This document shows positions 16,287 through 24,925 of a stretch of 64,000 nt of DNA, in pieces. Source of the DNA: Chitinophagaceae bacterium (GTDB lineage: Bacteria > Bacteroidota > Bacteroidia > Chitinophagales > Chitinophagaceae); NCBI GenBank assembly GCA_019638625.1, contig JAHBTK010000001.1:921434-985433 (forward strand). Reading direction: 5' to 3'. A model generated the notes under the pieces. The model saw only the letters and a program-made list of their open reading frames with translations, made no database searches and was not told the DNA's origin. Each line of letters opens with the position of its first letter. Within the stretch, counting starts at the first letter, position 1. The position numbers and the translations under genes were made by a program.

Positions 16287-17030
16287 TTATTCAATGCCCA
16301 GCAACTCCACATCAAATATGAGGGCGGCGCCGCCGGGTATACTTCCGCCGGCTCCCTGTTCACCATACCCCAGTGTATAGGGAATGTATAATTTAAAGCG
16401 GGAGCCAACCGGCATCAGTTGCAGTCCCTCTGTCCAGCCCCTGATCACCTGGTTTAACCCAAATGCAATAGGTTCGCCACGGTCGCGGGAACTGTCGAAC
16501 TTTGTGCCATCAATGAGCGTACCTTCATAATGTACCTGTACGCGGCTTGTGTCAGCGGGTTTCGGACCCGTTCCCATGGTGATCACTTCATACTGTAATC
16601 CGCTCGGTGTTTCCTGCACACCTGCTCTTTTTTTGTTTTCCGCCAGAAATTTTTCGCCGGCGTCAATGGTTGCCTGCGATTTTTTACGCAGGAAGGCCTG
16701 CAGTTGGTCTCTTATTGTCATATCAGCTTGTTGTTGATCCAGTAATGTCATCTTTCCTTTCAGCACGTCATCAAATCCCTTATTCATCAACACGTAATTG
16801 ATCTCCGTTACTCCCTGGGATTTAAAAAATGTGGCATCCATCATACCCATGGCATAGCTGAAGCTGTCCAGGGCGGTATTTAACACTGGTGGACGGGCTT
16901 CTCCCGGTTTGGGCGCCGCCGTCTGGGCGGGTTTAGCTGCCGGCTTGGCTGCCGGTTTATTAGCGGGTGCCTGGGCAACACCGTATAAGGAGGCAGTTAA
17001 CAGAATTGAAAATACGATACACTTTTTCAT
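16287..17030 (-). CDS. FKBP-type peptidyl-prolyl cis-trans isomerase, exported
   Basis: The product is a 247-residue periplasmic or outer-membrane-facing isomerase. A signal peptide (MKKCIVFSILLTASLYGVAQ) is followed by an Ala/Pro/Lys-rich linker (residues about 21-46) and a helical dimerisation domain of FkpA/Mip type (TALDSFSYAMGMM to about residue 125). The C-terminal FKBP domain has VQVHYEGTLIDGTKFDSS, GLNQVIRGWTEGLQLM and IPYTLGYGEQGAGGSIPGG. It assists folding of exported proteins. It follows the ABC ATPase gene by 21 bases on the same strand. Confidence 0.93.
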   Translation of the reverse strand: MKKCIVFSILLTASLYGVAQAPANKPAAKPAAKPAQTAAPKPGEARPPVLNTALDSFSYAMGMMDATFFKSQGVTEINYVLMNKGFDDVLKGKMTLLDQQQADMTIRDQLQAFLRKKSQATIDAGEKFLAENKKRAGVQETPSGLQYEVITMGTGPKPADTSRVQVHYEGTLIDGTKFDSSRDRGEPIAFGLNQVIRGWTEGLQLMPVGSRFKLYIPYTLGYGEQGAGGSIPGGAALIFDVELLGIE

Positions 17031-17051
17031 GCTGGTGATTTATATTTGGTT

Positions 17052-17816
17052 TTATTCAGCCCGCAAGGTACGGCCCGTCAGGTGAATAAAAACATCCTCC
17101 AGGTTGGCCTGTTTTACTTCTTTGGGTTTTTCAAAGCCGGCCGCCACCAGGTCGTCGATTAATTTGTCGGGTGTTTGCAGGGCGATGATCCTGCCTTCGT
17201 CTATGATGGCTACCCGGTCACAAAGTATTTCGGCTTCGTCCATATAGTGGGTAGTGATGATCACGGTCGTTCCCTGCGCCCTGATATCTTTTATCAGGTC
17301 CCAGAGGTTGCGCCTTGCCTGGGGATCCAGACCGGTGGTGGGTTCATCCAGGAAAATGATCCTGGGTTTATTGATCAGCGTGGTAGCGATAGAAAAGCGC
17401 TGCTTTTGTCCGCCGCTCAGCGCTTTGAATTTACTATGGGCCTTGTCCTCCAGATTCACCATCCGGAGCAGTTCTGCCGCGTCCACCGGTTGGTTATACA
17501 AACCACTGAAGAGCCGGATCAGTTCCATGAGGTTCAGTCCCGGATAAAAGCCCGAAGACTGGAGCTGAACGCCGATGATCTGCTTGATTTTTTCGGGCTG
17601 GCGGTCTATGTTCAGGCCATCTACCCACACTTCCCCACCGGTTTTTTTCCGCAGGGTTTCTATGATCTCCAGCGTGGTGGATTTGCCGGCGCCATTGGGA
17701 CCCAGCAATCCGAAAATCTCGCCCTGGAAAACCTCAAAACTGATCCCTTTTACCGCCTCAAAACTTCCGTAGTTCTTTTTCAGGTCTTTTACCGAGATGA
17801 CAACTTTCTGACTCAT
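17052..17816 (-). CDS. ABC transporter ATP-binding protein (ABC-2 type)
   Basis: This 254-residue ATPase has Walker A GPNGAGKS (39-46), signature LSGGQ (133-137), Walker B IIFLDEP with Asp157/Glu158 and a switch His in VIITTHYMDEAE. It is of the drug/polysaccharide exporter subtype that works with ABC-2 permeases. No permease gene is adjacent: the FKBP gene follows and the divergent aspartate kinase gene precedes it, so its partner must be elsewhere. ATG 17816 is preferred over the in-frame TTG at 17825. Confidence 0.92.
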   Translation of the reverse strand: MSQKVVISVKDLKKNYGSFEAVKGISFEVFQGEIFGLLGPNGAGKSTTLEIIETLRKKTGGEVWVDGLNIDRQPEKIKQIIGVQLQSSGFYPGLNLMELIRLFSGLYNQPVDAAELLRMVNLEDKAHSKFKALSGGQKQRFSIATTLINKPRIIFLDEPTTGLDPQARRNLWDLIKDIRAQGTTVIITTHYMDEAEILCDRVAIIDEGRIIALQTPDKLIDDLVAAGFEKPKEVKQANLEDVFIHLTGRTLRAE

Positions 17817-17904
17817 CGGGGGCAAGTTAAATCACTTGATTTTTATAGCAAATTTTTTATCCCCTTCTTATCAAATGATTATGATTAACTCGATGGTCTC
17901 ACCC

Positions 17905-17912
17905 TATATTTG
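17905..17912 (+). promoter_or_regulatory. Bacteroidota-type -7 box upstream of aspartate kinase
   Basis: TATATTTG matches the TAnnTTTG consensus. It lies 36 bases before the start codon, which fits transcription beginning near 17919. No clear TTTG -33 element is seen. Confidence 0.45.
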
Positions 17913-17948
17913 CATTATTCACCTACAAAGATCAATTAATTTTCGTTC

Positions 17949-19211
17949 ATGCAGGTTTTCAAATTGGGCGGGGCAAGTGTCAATAGTGTTGACCGGATCA
18001 AACACGCAGCCGGCTTACTGGAGCAATATCAACAGGAAAAACTACTGGTAGTGATATCGGCTATGGGCAAAACCACCAACGCCCTGGAGAAAGTAACCGA
18101 GGCTTTTTATAAGGAGAGAAAGGAAGAGGCGCTGGCATTGTTTGAACAGGTGAAACAAAACCATATCAATACGGCCAAATATCTACTGGTCACTCATTTT
18201 AATGAAACGCTGGAACAACTTTTTCAACTTTTTACCGAGGTGGAATGGGCGCTGCATGATAAGCCGGTGAGGGATTTTGATTATTACTACGATCAGATCG
18301 TTTGTTGCGGGGAATTGCTTTCGACTACCATTATCAGCGCCTACCTGAATGAAAGAAAGCTGGTCAATAAGTGGATTGATATAAGAGATATTCTCAGGAC
18401 CAATAATAATTTTCGTATAGCGGGAGTAGACGAAACGGTTACGCTTCAGAATATAGAAACGCATTTGCTGCCTTGTTTTGAAGAGGTGAATATGGTAGTT
18501 ACACAGGGGTTTATCGGAGCTACCGACGAAAATGAAACCACCACGCTCGGCAGGGAGGGAAGCGATTTTACCGCGGCGGTGATGGCGTCGTTACTGAAGG
18601 CGGATAGTGTTACCATATGGAAAGACGTGGAAGGGGTAATGAGCGCAGACCCGAAACTGTTTCCCGATGCCCGGCTGATAGAAAAGCTGAGTTATGATGA
18701 GGTGATAGAAATGGCCTATTACGGAGCGCAGGTTATTCATCCCAAAACCATTAAACCGCTTCGTAATGAGGGTATCCCGTTATTTGTTAAATGCTTTTTC
18801 GATACTTCTTTGCCGGGAACCGTCATTCATAATAAGAGCGATAATGCGCTGCCCCCGATCATTGTCGTCAAGCCGGACCAGGTATTGCTCCACCTGCAGT
18901 CAGGTGATTTTTCATTCGTCGGGGAGAAAGAAATGTCGGGTCTTTATCAATTATTGAAAGAAAACAAGGAAAGGGCCAACATCATTCAAACCGGCGCCGT
19001 TGGTCTGATGCTGTGTGTGGATGATAAAGGAGTGCACACAGATGAACTTGCTGCTGCGGCGTCTGCGTTATTCGAAGTACAGGTGGAAAGAGGGCTCACC
19101 TTACTAACTATCCGGCATTTCACTCCGGAGGTTTTTGAAAACCTGACAGCAGGCAAGCAGGTAGTATTACGGCAACAGACGGCAGCTACTATCCAGGTGT
19201 TGGTGCGGTAG
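17949..19211 (+). CDS. Aspartate kinase (monofunctional)
   Basis: The enzyme phosphorylates aspartate, the first step to lysine, threonine and methionine. The 420-residue protein begins QVFKLGGASVNS, a variant of the KFGGTSV nucleotide motif. It contains VTQGFIGATDENETTTLGREGSDFTA (catalytic and substrate loop, about residues 180-205) and SVTIWKDVEGVMSADP. A C-terminal regulatory part of about 130 residues (from about residue 290) is shorter and more divergent than classic double-ACT domains. It is transcribed divergently from the ABC ATPase gene. Confidence 0.93.
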   Translation: MQVFKLGGASVNSVDRIKHAAGLLEQYQQEKLLVVISAMGKTTNALEKVTEAFYKERKEEALALFEQVKQNHINTAKYLLVTHFNETLEQLFQLFTEVEWALHDKPVRDFDYYYDQIVCCGELLSTTIISAYLNERKLVNKWIDIRDILRTNNNFRIAGVDETVTLQNIETHLLPCFEEVNMVVTQGFIGATDENETTTLGREGSDFTAAVMASLLKADSVTIWKDVEGVMSADPKLFPDARLIEKLSYDEVIEMAYYGAQVIHPKTIKPLRNEGIPLFVKCFFDTSLPGTVIHNKSDNALPPIIVVKPDQVLLHLQSGDFSFVGEKEMSGLYQLLKENKERANIIQTGAVGLMLCVDDKGVHTDELAAAASALFEVQVERGLTLLTIRHFTPEVFENLTAGKQVVLRQQTAATIQVLVR

Positions 19212-19322
19212 GTGCCCGGTAAACCTGATTATTGGAATTATCTATGGGAGAGATAATTGATATTGGCAATAAGAACGTTGAAAAAAGTTTGCGAATATAG
19301 GTTATTAGTTGATGAAATAATT

Positions 19323-20282
19323 ATGCTTACAAATCATATCAACTTTTCACTTAATCACGTCAAAGCAGCATTATTTGGGCTGGCAGTGGGGGATGCATTG
19401 GGCGTTCCGGTAGAATTTAAAAGCAGGAGTGAACTTTTGAAATGTCCCATAAAGGATATGCAGGGGTTTGGTACCTGGAACCAACCAGTGGGTACCTGGA
19501 GTGATGACAGCAGCCTGGCATTTTGCCTTGCCGAGAGCCTGGTGTCCGGATATGATCTAAATGATATCGCCGGCAAATTTATAAGCTGGCGTGAAGGAGG
19601 ATATTGGGGTGCTCATCATCGGGTTTTCGATATAGGAAATGCAACAAACGCGGCTATTCTAAGATTAAAAAGTGGAGTAAGTCCGGTACTTGCAGGCGGT
19701 TTTGAGGAAAGTGATAACGGTAACGGTTCCCTTATGCGCATACTACCAATAGCCTTTTTCCTGAAAGGCATGGACATTAGCCAACGGTATCAGGTAGTAA
19801 AGGAGGTGTCTTCTGTTACACATGCTCATTTCAGGTCAGTATTTGCTTGTTTTATTTACATTGAGATGGCATTACAGTTGATAAAAGGCTTGTTCCCCAA
19901 AGAAGCCTATATCAGTATGCAGGTAGTTGTCAATGACTTCGTATCAGAGTTGGAGTTCAACAGGAGGGAGGTTGATCTTTTCAATAGAATGCTACAAAAT
20001 GATATCTCTCTTGAAGGAGTTGACTCAATTTATTCAGGCGGATATGTACTTCAGACACTTGAGGCCTCTTTGTGGTGTCTGTTGACAACTGAATCCTATA
20101 CTTCGGCTGTTTTGAAAGCAGTGAACCTTGGTGGCGATACTGATACAACCGCTTGTGTTACCGGAGGTCTGGCTGGACTACACTATGGTTATAACGGCTT
20201 ACTGTCAGCCTGGAGCCGTCAAATTGCCCGTTTCGGAGATATCGACAGATTGAGTAATCAATTGTATAAAAAATACAGTTAG
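19323..20282 (+). CDS. ADP-ribosylglycohydrolase family protein (DraG-like)
   Basis: The 319-residue all-alpha protein contains the binuclear-metal motifs of the family: GLAVGDALGVPVEF near the start, GTWSDDSSLAF, a NGSLMRILP loop and a late LGGDTDTTACVTGGLAG. It should remove ADP-ribose from proteins or nucleic acids, or hydrolyse ADP-ribosyl metabolites. The start at 19323 is chosen because the domain begins directly after it; an upstream in-frame start adds 22 unrelated residues. No ADP-ribosyltransferase gene is found nearby. Confidence 0.9.
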   Translation: MLTNHINFSLNHVKAALFGLAVGDALGVPVEFKSRSELLKCPIKDMQGFGTWNQPVGTWSDDSSLAFCLAESLVSGYDLNDIAGKFISWREGGYWGAHHRVFDIGNATNAAILRLKSGVSPVLAGGFEESDNGNGSLMRILPIAFFLKGMDISQRYQVVKEVSSVTHAHFRSVFACFIYIEMALQLIKGLFPKEAYISMQVVVNDFVSELEFNRREVDLFNRMLQNDISLEGVDSIYSGGYVLQTLEASLWCLLTTESYTSAVLKAVNLGGDTDTTACVTGGLAGLHYGYNGLLSAWSRQIARFGDIDRLSNQLYKKYS

Positions 20283-20339
20283 TGTTAAGTTAAACGTACT
20301 ATGGTTTTACAATAGCCACGAATTCGTGACATATTATAC

Positions 20340-20460
20340 GACATTTTAAATTTAATATAGCACTAGATATATTTTCTCCTTCTGCCAAACTTACCAGGTT
20401 CACTTCCTTTAAAGCGTATTCACTACCGGGTGGCGTCTCACCCGGATAGTTGTGCATGGA
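20340..20460. other. Structured non-coding stretch with CCGGGTG hairpin
   Basis: The gap 20283-20609 has no gene. It contains a perfect 7-bp hairpin CCGGGTG-GCGTCT-CACCCGG (about 20428-20448), preceded by TTACCAGGTTCAC. On the minus strand the order GAGA, ACCC, GAACCTG recalls parts of a TPP riboswitch, but the spacing and the terminal pairing do not fit. It could be an unassigned structured RNA. Confidence 0.35.
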
Positions 20461-20609
20461 ACGAAAATTTGAACTTTTATTGCGGTATTTATTTATCTCT
20501 GATTTTGCCGCAATGAGAATAGTTTGTACCGAAGGTAAATGTACCTCGTAGAGGAACCGGAAAAAATTAAGTTAGCTTTACACAATTATTTTATTACTCA
20601 AACTAAATC

Positions 20610-21098
20610 ATGGACATTACTATCAGGAAAGCTGTAAAAGAAGATTGCCCCCGGATGCTGGAACTTGTGCAGGAGCTGGCGGAATACGAAAAAGCCCCGC
20701 AGGAAGTGACGGTAAGCCTTGAACATTTTGTAGACAGTGGTTTTGGTGAAAAGCCGGTGTGGTGGGCATTTGTAGCTGAGTCGACAGCAGGTGCGGAAAA
20801 GCAGATCGTAGGTATTGCGTTGTATTATATCCGGTATTCTACCTGGAAGGGACAGCGGCTGTTCCTGGAAGATATAGTAGTGACACGGGAGTGGCGGGGC
20901 AGAGGCATCGGGAAACAATTGTTTGACAGGACTATTGAGGAAGCCAGGGATAAAAAGTTTAAAGGTATGATGTGGCAGGTGCTCGACTGGAATGAACCTG
21001 CCATCAATTTTTACAAAAAATACGGGGCAGACTTTGACGAGGAATGGATCAATTGCTCGCTGTCGGAGGAGCAGGTAAATATGGCATTGCCTGTTTGA
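20610..21098 (+). CDS. GNAT-family N-acetyltransferase
   Basis: This 162-residue acetyltransferase has the GNAT fold: an N-terminal ITIRKAVKEDCPRMLELVQELAEYEKAP (motif typical of diamine acetyltransferase relatives), strand 4 with LEDIVVTREWRG, acetyl-CoA loop RGRGIGKQLF (about residues 91-100) and the C-terminal WNEPAINFYKKYGADFDEEW. Relatives acetylate polyamines, thialysine or other amines. The substrate is unproven. It is monocistronic. Confidence 0.92.
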   Translation: MDITIRKAVKEDCPRMLELVQELAEYEKAPQEVTVSLEHFVDSGFGEKPVWWAFVAESTAGAEKQIVGIALYYIRYSTWKGQRLFLEDIVVTREWRGRGIGKQLFDRTIEEARDKKFKGMMWQVLDWNEPAINFYKKYGADFDEEWINCSLSEEQVNMALPV

Positions 21099-21213
21099 AA
21101 AAGTTTTTAACGGCTGCACCCAACGCATTTATCTCATGCAACGAATATTCAGACCGTATTGTCAGATATTTTGTTATTAAGCCAGACCTTAGGAAAAAAA
21201 GAAGAATATAACC

Positions 21214-21885
21214 TTGTACAAGCAACTATTTTTAGCTTATCTATGCCTGATCTCCGTACTGAACAGCCATGTTCTGTGCGCCCAGGTAGCGATAGAACCT
21301 TATATCGGGTATAGCATCGACCTTAACAATAAAGACAAACTCAGTCTTTTCAATGCCGGGTTGCAGGTACCGGTAATCAATAAGCCGTTTTATCAAATGC
21401 TGGTGATGGCGGAGGGCGGTTTTCCGCTTGATTCAGGAACAGGAGAAAGCACAGCCTATACTCCCAACCCTTTGTTACCGCTCACTGCAAAGGTGGAAAG
21501 CAGAACTAAATTGAATGCCCGGACTTTCGGATTGCTTCATCGCTGGAAGCCGGTGGAATGGGGGAGCGGTAATTCGCTATCCGTTTTTATAAAGCTGGCA
21601 TTCACCAATCAGCATATAAAAGTAGTCTATAAGGAATTTAACGAAGTGAACTATACAATATTCAATCCCCGCAGTACGCTTAATTATAGCGGGCTGATTG
21701 GAGGTGGCGGAATACAGTTCAATAGGGTATTGGGAGCAGGAACTTTTTTTGCGCAGTTAAATGCCGCTTACCCCCTGCTGGAGCCACGGGAAAAGAATTA
21801 TCATTTTAAGTTGATTGTTCCGCTTTCCATCAATACCGGCTACGCAATAAACCTGACAAAAAAGAAAACCAATGAGAAGCAATAA
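21214..21885 (+). CDS. Predicted exported beta-barrel-like protein, TTG start
   Basis: I do not recognise the family. The 223-residue product has a signal peptide (YKQLFLAYLCLISVLNSHVLCA, cleavage before QVAIEPYIGYS) followed by repeated amphipathic strands with aromatic ends, as in small outer-membrane barrels. TTG 21214 is the only usable start: the in-frame codon about 24 bases upstream is a stop (TAG at 21190), and there is no ATG before the signal sequence. Its end overlaps the following lipoprotein gene by 14 bases, so the two are translationally coupled. Confidence 0.72.
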   Translation: MYKQLFLAYLCLISVLNSHVLCAQVAIEPYIGYSIDLNNKDKLSLFNAGLQVPVINKPFYQMLVMAEGGFPLDSGTGESTAYTPNPLLPLTAKVESRTKLNARTFGLLHRWKPVEWGSGNSLSVFIKLAFTNQHIKVVYKEFNEVNYTIFNPRSTLNYSGLIGGGGIQFNRVLGAGTFFAQLNAAYPLLEPREKNYHFKLIVPLSINTGYAINLTKKKTNEKQ

Positions 21886-22444
21886 AATTATTTTATTACT
21901 ACTGGTAGCCGGAGTTGTATCCTGTTCAAAAAACGAAACGGTATTTTACAAAGATGACCGTTCGGAGCCATTGGCTGTTTTTTCAGATGACGGAAACAAT
22001 GTGATGTCGTGCTACCTGAACGGCAAACCATTTGTAACGGTAGAAAGAAAGTTATATTATGGTTTACTTTCTACCGGAAGCCAGGAATTGTCAATAAAGT
22101 TACTGGCTTTTCAGAGTATGGACAGCGATACACTCAGAATTTCCTGGTACAGCCGGTATTCCTCTATTGACATGGTGTTGGCAATAAAAAAGGAATTTAG
22201 GGTTGGTGATCTTAATGATTTTTCCGGCGAACGTATTTCACTGGACGGTACAAACGGGTACTTTAAATATGACGGGCAGAAGGGGACGGGGCATGTTTAT
22301 TTTCATACCATAATGGTTGACCGGAATGATGATATTGGTATCCGGGGGCGGATTTCCGGGCTTTTTGAGGCCACCGGCGCTTCGTTTCAGATCACCAAAG
22401 GAAGATTTGACCATTCCCTGAATGATAGGATCCTTACTTTTTAG
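21872..22444 (+). CDS. Hypothetical lipoprotein coupled to the preceding barrel-like protein
   Basis: The product is a 190-residue lipoprotein with lipobox GVVSC (Cys about residue 18). The remainder is beta-rich and includes the segments VMSCYLNGKPFVTVERK and GTGHVYFHTIMVDRNDDIGIRGRISG. This strand-rich layout resembles Bacteroidota lipoproteins of unknown function with a DUF6252-like core, but I cannot name the family with confidence. The 14-base overlap with the upstream gene indicates one operon and perhaps a joint outer-membrane role. Confidence 0.7.
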   Translation: MRSNKIILLLLVAGVVSCSKNETVFYKDDRSEPLAVFSDDGNNVMSCYLNGKPFVTVERKLYYGLLSTGSQELSIKLLAFQSMDSDTLRISWYSRYSSIDMVLAIKKEFRVGDLNDFSGERISLDGTNGYFKYDGQKGTGHVYFHTIMVDRNDDIGIRGRISGLFEATGASFQITKGRFDHSLNDRILTF

Positions 22445-22561
22445 AAAGGAGCCGAATTTTGTAAAGATGAGCCTGCAGAAATGGCTGATTTTGGGATTTA
22501 GAGATTCCTTATTTTAAACCAATCACCAATCAGAAATACCCCTTTATCAGTTAATCAAGAC

Positions 22562-24907
22562 TTATTTTTTCAACACTCTCTCAAACAGTTTAAAGATCCT
22601 TTTATATTCATCTGTCCAGCTGCTGGGTTCCACAAATCCATGGTCTTCTACCGGGTACATGGCAACCTCCCAGTTATCTTTGCCCAACTCAATCAAACGT
22701 TGAGTTAACCTTACCACGTCCTGGAAATGCACATTCACATCCACCACGCCATGGCAGATCAGCAACTCGTCCTTCAATCCTTCCGCATGATAAACAGGAG
22801 AGCTTTTGCGGTAGGCAATGCTATCCTCCGCAGGAGTGTTCAGGATGTTGGAGGTGTAGCCGTGGTTGTAATGCGCCCAGTCTGTGACGGGTCTTAGCGC
22901 TGCGCCGGCGGCAAAAGTACCGGGTGCGGTGAACAGTCCCATTAGTGTGATAAAGCCGCCATAGGACCCACCGTATATACCAATGCGTTTGGGATCGACA
23001 CCGAATGTATTGGAAAGGTAGTGAGCGCCGTCTATGTGGTCGGTAAGGTCTTTACCGCCCATAAAACGATAGATACCGGTACGCCAGTCCCTGCCGTATC
23101 CGGCGCTGGCCCGGTAGTCCATATCCAGCACATAATAGCCGTTGTCAGCCAGGAGATTGTGAAACATGTATTCCCGGAAATAACTGCTCCACCACTTATG
23201 CGCGTTTTGCAGGTAACCTGCACCGTGAACAAATATTACCGCCGGCTTGGAAGGGTGGGGGTTCGCCGGCTTATATAAACGGGCATATACCTCGCCGCCA
23301 TCCCTTGCTTTAAAGGTTATCACTTCGGGCGCCCGCCAGGGATAGGTTTTAAACTCATCCGATTGCGCTTTATAAGTAAGTTGTCTGGCTTTTGAACCGG
23401 GTTTAGTATCCTGCAGAAACAGTTCCGCAGGTTTATTGCTATAGGAATACAGGGTCGCCAGTTTTGTCTCATCGGGAGAAACGGTTACTTCGTTAGCGCC
23501 TTCGGGTGCGGTTATCCGTTCCTGCCGGAGATCGGTTATATGCAGGCGGTAAAACTGCTTTTCTCCGGGATGTACCTGGTTGGTAGTAATATAAAAGTAT
23601 TTTTTGTCAGAGGAAAGGGCAGCATTTTGTACTTCATAACTGCCACCCGTAAGCGCTTTTTTTTCTTTTGTTCGGGTATTTACGGTGTACAGATGCGAAT
23701 AACCGGAAACTTCTGATTGGAACCAGTACAGTTCGTTATTGATCCACCCGGCATTGTTGATGGGACCCCCGATCCAGGCTTCATCCCTTTGCCTGTCCAG
23801 GAGGGATAGTATGCCTGTGCCCGGGTCCAGCAGCATGATCCACTTATCTTTATTGTCAACTGACCGTATGGAAACAACCGCCGCGTCAGCGCCCGGCGCC
23901 CATTGCACCGTTGTTATATTTACCGGCCGTTTTGTTTCTTTTGTTTTCCGGCCGGGGTAATCTTTCACGTAATCCGGTAAGTCGTTTATTCCGGGTAGGG
24001 AATCCGTATTGATAATGTAAGCTGTATCCAACTGCCTGTTATAGATCATCAGTTCACCGGAGCTGAAGGGGGCGCCCACTTTTGTCCTGCCGTTAATATC
24101 TTCGGTAAAGCCGGATTCGGTAACGTAGTTGGGAATAATTGTCCGTTTCCCTTCTGTATTGGAATTGAACAGTATAAGGCTTATAAAATTTCCACCGGCG
24201 CTTATCCTGGCGTTCCGGATGTTTTTGTTTCCGGTATAAACAGGTTTCAGGGCTGTGGATGCGGTCGTTTTGTTATAGGCTTTGGTGGCTTCCTTTTTCT
24301 CTTTTCGTTCTCTCAGCATTTCGAGCAACTGAAGCTGATCGTTTTTCAGCCAGTCTTCCTGTATATTCTTTTTCTTTTCGGTGTCGGCTTTCTTCTCTTT
24401 TTGAATGTTGATCAATTGCCGCGTTTCCCCGGTAGTAATATCCCATGCGAACAAATTGTCGCCCTGCTGGTATACAACCTTAGTATCGTTAAAAGAAAAT
24501 GCCGGCGCGAATTCCGGGGCAGTTGTCTGTGTGATTTGTTTTGCTTTCCCGCTTTTAATTTCCTGCCAGAAGATATCGCCATCCCGGGCGTACACATATT
24601 GTGTCCGGGCGCTGTTGTACACCAGGTTCCTGGCAAACACGACCAATGATTTTTGGCTGACGGCTACCGGATTGATCTTCCCGCTCTGCACATCGAAGGC
24701 GTACAGGGAGTCAGCCGGAGCGTTATCAGGATTCCATTGAAAATAAAGGGTTTTGCCATCGGCGCTCCATTCCGGGTCTGAAGGAGAGGAGCCGATCCAT
24801 TTGGGGTCCCGCATAATTTTTTCAACGGTAAGGGGTTCCAGCCTGGTTTGAGACAGGCCTATATAGCCCGTGAGGGTAAAAGCGAAGAACAAAAGGATAT
24901 TTTTCAT
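22562..24907 (-). CDS. S9 family prolyl oligopeptidase / dipeptidyl peptidase, exported
   Basis: This 781-residue secreted serine peptidase has a signal peptide (residues 1-19), an N-terminal seven-to-eight-bladed beta propeller (about 35-520, with repeated WSADGKTLYF-type blades) and a C-terminal alpha/beta hydrolase domain. The catalytic triad is visible as Ser648 in GGSYGGF, Asp723 in GVVDVN and His756 in VEDHGF. Spacing matches DPP4-like S9 enzymes. A Lys/Glu-rich insertion (about residues 160-210, with KKADTEKKKN) interrupts the propeller. The enzyme probably trims oligopeptides in the periplasm. Confidence 0.93.
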   Translation of the reverse strand: MKNILLFFAFTLTGYIGLSQTRLEPLTVEKIMRDPKWIGSSPSDPEWSADGKTLYFQWNPDNAPADSLYAFDVQSGKINPVAVSQKSLVVFARNLVYNSARTQYVYARDGDIFWQEIKSGKAKQITQTTAPEFAPAFSFNDTKVVYQQGDNLFAWDITTGETRQLINIQKEKKADTEKKKNIQEDWLKNDQLQLLEMLRERKEKKEATKAYNKTTASTALKPVYTGNKNIRNARISAGGNFISLILFNSNTEGKRTIIPNYVTESGFTEDINGRTKVGAPFSSGELMIYNRQLDTAYIINTDSLPGINDLPDYVKDYPGRKTKETKRPVNITTVQWAPGADAAVVSIRSVDNKDKWIMLLDPGTGILSLLDRQRDEAWIGGPINNAGWINNELYWFQSEVSGYSHLYTVNTRTKEKKALTGGSYEVQNAALSSDKKYFYITTNQVHPGEKQFYRLHITDLRQERITAPEGANEVTVSPDETKLATLYSYSNKPAELFLQDTKPGSKARQLTYKAQSDEFKTYPWRAPEVITFKARDGGEVYARLYKPANPHPSKPAVIFVHGAGYLQNAHKWWSSYFREYMFHNLLADNGYYVLDMDYRASAGYGRDWRTGIYRFMGGKDLTDHIDGAHYLSNTFGVDPKRIGIYGGSYGGFITLMGLFTAPGTFAAGAALRPVTDWAHYNHGYTSNILNTPAEDSIAYRKSSPVYHAEGLKDELLICHGVVDVNVHFQDVVRLTQRLIELGKDNWEVAMYPVEDHGFVEPSSWTDEYKRIFKLFERVLKK

Positions 24908-24925
24908 CCGATCAATTTATTCGGG

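Noticed and set aside
20340..20460. TPP riboswitch on the minus strand
   Set aside because: GAGA, ACCC and GAACCTG words occur in order, but the spacing is too long, the terminal GGATAAT/GGGA part is missing and no downstream minus-strand gene start exists.
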